From assembly GCA_003552425.1 (NCBI GenBank), contig PUMC01000129.1, positions 1 to 6,001 of the forward strand: a DNA stretch of 6,001 nucleotides, written 5' to 3'. Below the pieces are notes generated by a model. The model saw nothing but the letters and a program-made list of their open reading frames with translations. It did no database searches and was not told the DNA's origin. This document shows, piece after piece, positions 5,331-6,001 of the stretch. Each line of letters starts with the position of its first letter. Position 1 is the first letter of the stretch. The position numbers were made by a program, and so were the translations under genes. This DNA is from Candidatus Acetothermia bacterium. GTDB lineage: Bacteria; Bipolaricaulota; Bipolaricaulia; Bipolaricaulales; Bipolaricaulaceae.

Positions 5331-6001
5331 CTACACCGTGATCGGCTCCCCCAGACGGGCTATCTGGGGTTGCATCGTCAGCTTCTCCTCCAGCGCTTTC
5401 GCGAGGGCGGTCAGCGCACGTTCCTCCCCATGGACGAGGAGCGCCCGGCGGCCGCGGCACGGTTCGAGCCAGCGCAGCAACCCTGCCTGGTCGGCGTGAG
5501 CGCTGAACCCGTTGATGGTGTGCACCTTCGCGCGCACCACGATCTCCTCGCCGTAGATGCGCACGCGCTCGGCACCGTCGACCAACGCCCGCCCCAAGGT
5601 ATTCCGCGCTTGGAACCCCACGATGACCACGCGCGACGTCTCCCGCCACAGATTGTGCCGCAGATGATGCAGCACGCGCCCTCCGGTGCACATTCCACTC
5701 CCCGCGAGGATGACCGCCCCTTGCACCTCGTTGATCTCCTTGGACTCCCCGCTCGTACGGGTGAGTCGAACGTCGTCGAACATGCAGGGGCGCTCCCCCC
5801 TGGAGAGCATTGCGCGCACCTCGTCGCCCAGGTACTCCGGGTACTTGTGGTACACGTGGGTGATATCGATGGCCAGCGGGCTGTCGAGGTAGATGGGCGC
5901 TCGCCGCATCCTCCCTTCCCGACGGAGCTGTCCCAAGAAGTACAGGACGTCCTGCGCCCGCTCCAGCGCGAATGTGGGGATGACCACGTTCCCCCCTCGG
6001 A
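5331..6001 (-). CDS. Beta-CASP metallo-beta-lactamase RNA nuclease (CPSF/YSH1-type), C-terminal half (5' end outside window)
   Basis: This is the C-terminal 222 residues of an MBL-fold enzyme of the type that cleaves RNA (COG1236-like), normally about 450-470 residues. The N-terminal HxHxDH zinc motif lies beyond the right edge. Visible parts are the end of the beta-CASP domain, with GGNVVIPTFALERAQ (2-16) and YLDSPLAID (37-45), then GSGMCTGGR (100-108), and the RMMBL segment with HTINGFSAHAD (160-170) and LLVHGE (187-192). His168 (SAHAD) and His190 (VHGE) are 22 residues apart, exactly as the motif B and C histidines of human CPSF-73 (His396, His418). A His at motif C is typical of RNA rather than DNA nucleases in this family. 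The GTG at 5987 is internal: typical sequence continues to the edge. The stop is TAG at 5331-5333. In bacteria such proteins are thought to act in RNA decay or maturation; the substrate here is unknown. Confidence 0.94.
   Translation of the reverse strand, partial: RGGNVVIPTFALERAQDVLYFLGQLRREGRMRRAPIYLDSPLAIDITHVYHKYPEYLGDEVRAMLSRGERPCMFDDVRLTRTSGESKEINEVQGAVILAGSGMCTGGRVLHHLRHNLWRETSRVVIVGFQARNTLGRALVDGAERVRIYGEEIVVRAKVHTINGFSAHADQAGLLRWLEPCRGRRALLVHGEERALTALAKALEEKLTMQPQIARLGEPITV

Noticed and set aside
5985..5987. GTG at 5987 (minus strand) as the start of the nuclease gene
   Set aside because: The residues before it (Arg-Gly-Gly-Asn) continue the typical beta-CASP GGNV motif, and the metal-binding N-terminal half would be missing.

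Overview
The window comes from a bacterial chromosome with high GC content. Real genes show strong G/C preference at third codon positions, GTG starts are common, Shine-Dalgarno sites are strong, and the tRNA gene encodes its own CCA end. The sequence alone does not settle the phylum; a high-GC deep-branching Bacillota-like lineage is only a guess.

Left part (2-3056, + strand). This is a tightly packed operon of four genes: the C-terminal half of folC (folate polyglutamylation), uppS (undecaprenyl-diphosphate synthase), cdsA (CDP-diacylglycerol synthase) and a cation diffusion facilitator metal exporter of the FieF/YiiP type. folC and uppS overlap by 23 bases, uppS and cdsA by 4. The cdsA stop codon lies inside the Shine-Dalgarno site of the metal exporter, so translation is probably coupled along the whole operon. 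uppS and cdsA together supply the lipid carrier for cell-wall synthesis and the precursor for phospholipids.

Middle (3053-3702). A promoter that overlaps the end of the exporter gene drives a tRNA-Asn(GTT) gene. Behind it lie about 530 bases without an intact gene. This stretch holds a short coding-like remnant in one frame, a piece that resembles the 3' half of a tRNA on the opposite strand, and an imperfect hairpin.

Right part (3703-6001, - strand). A 521-residue major facilitator superfamily transporter follows the C-terminal half of a beta-CASP metallo-beta-lactamase RNA nuclease of the CPSF/YSH1 type, whose 5' end runs off the right edge. The two are 62 bases apart on the same strand and may share a transcript.

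Most of the window is ordinary core genome. I found no convincing new system. The most unexplained piece is the coding-like remnant between the tRNA and the transporter.
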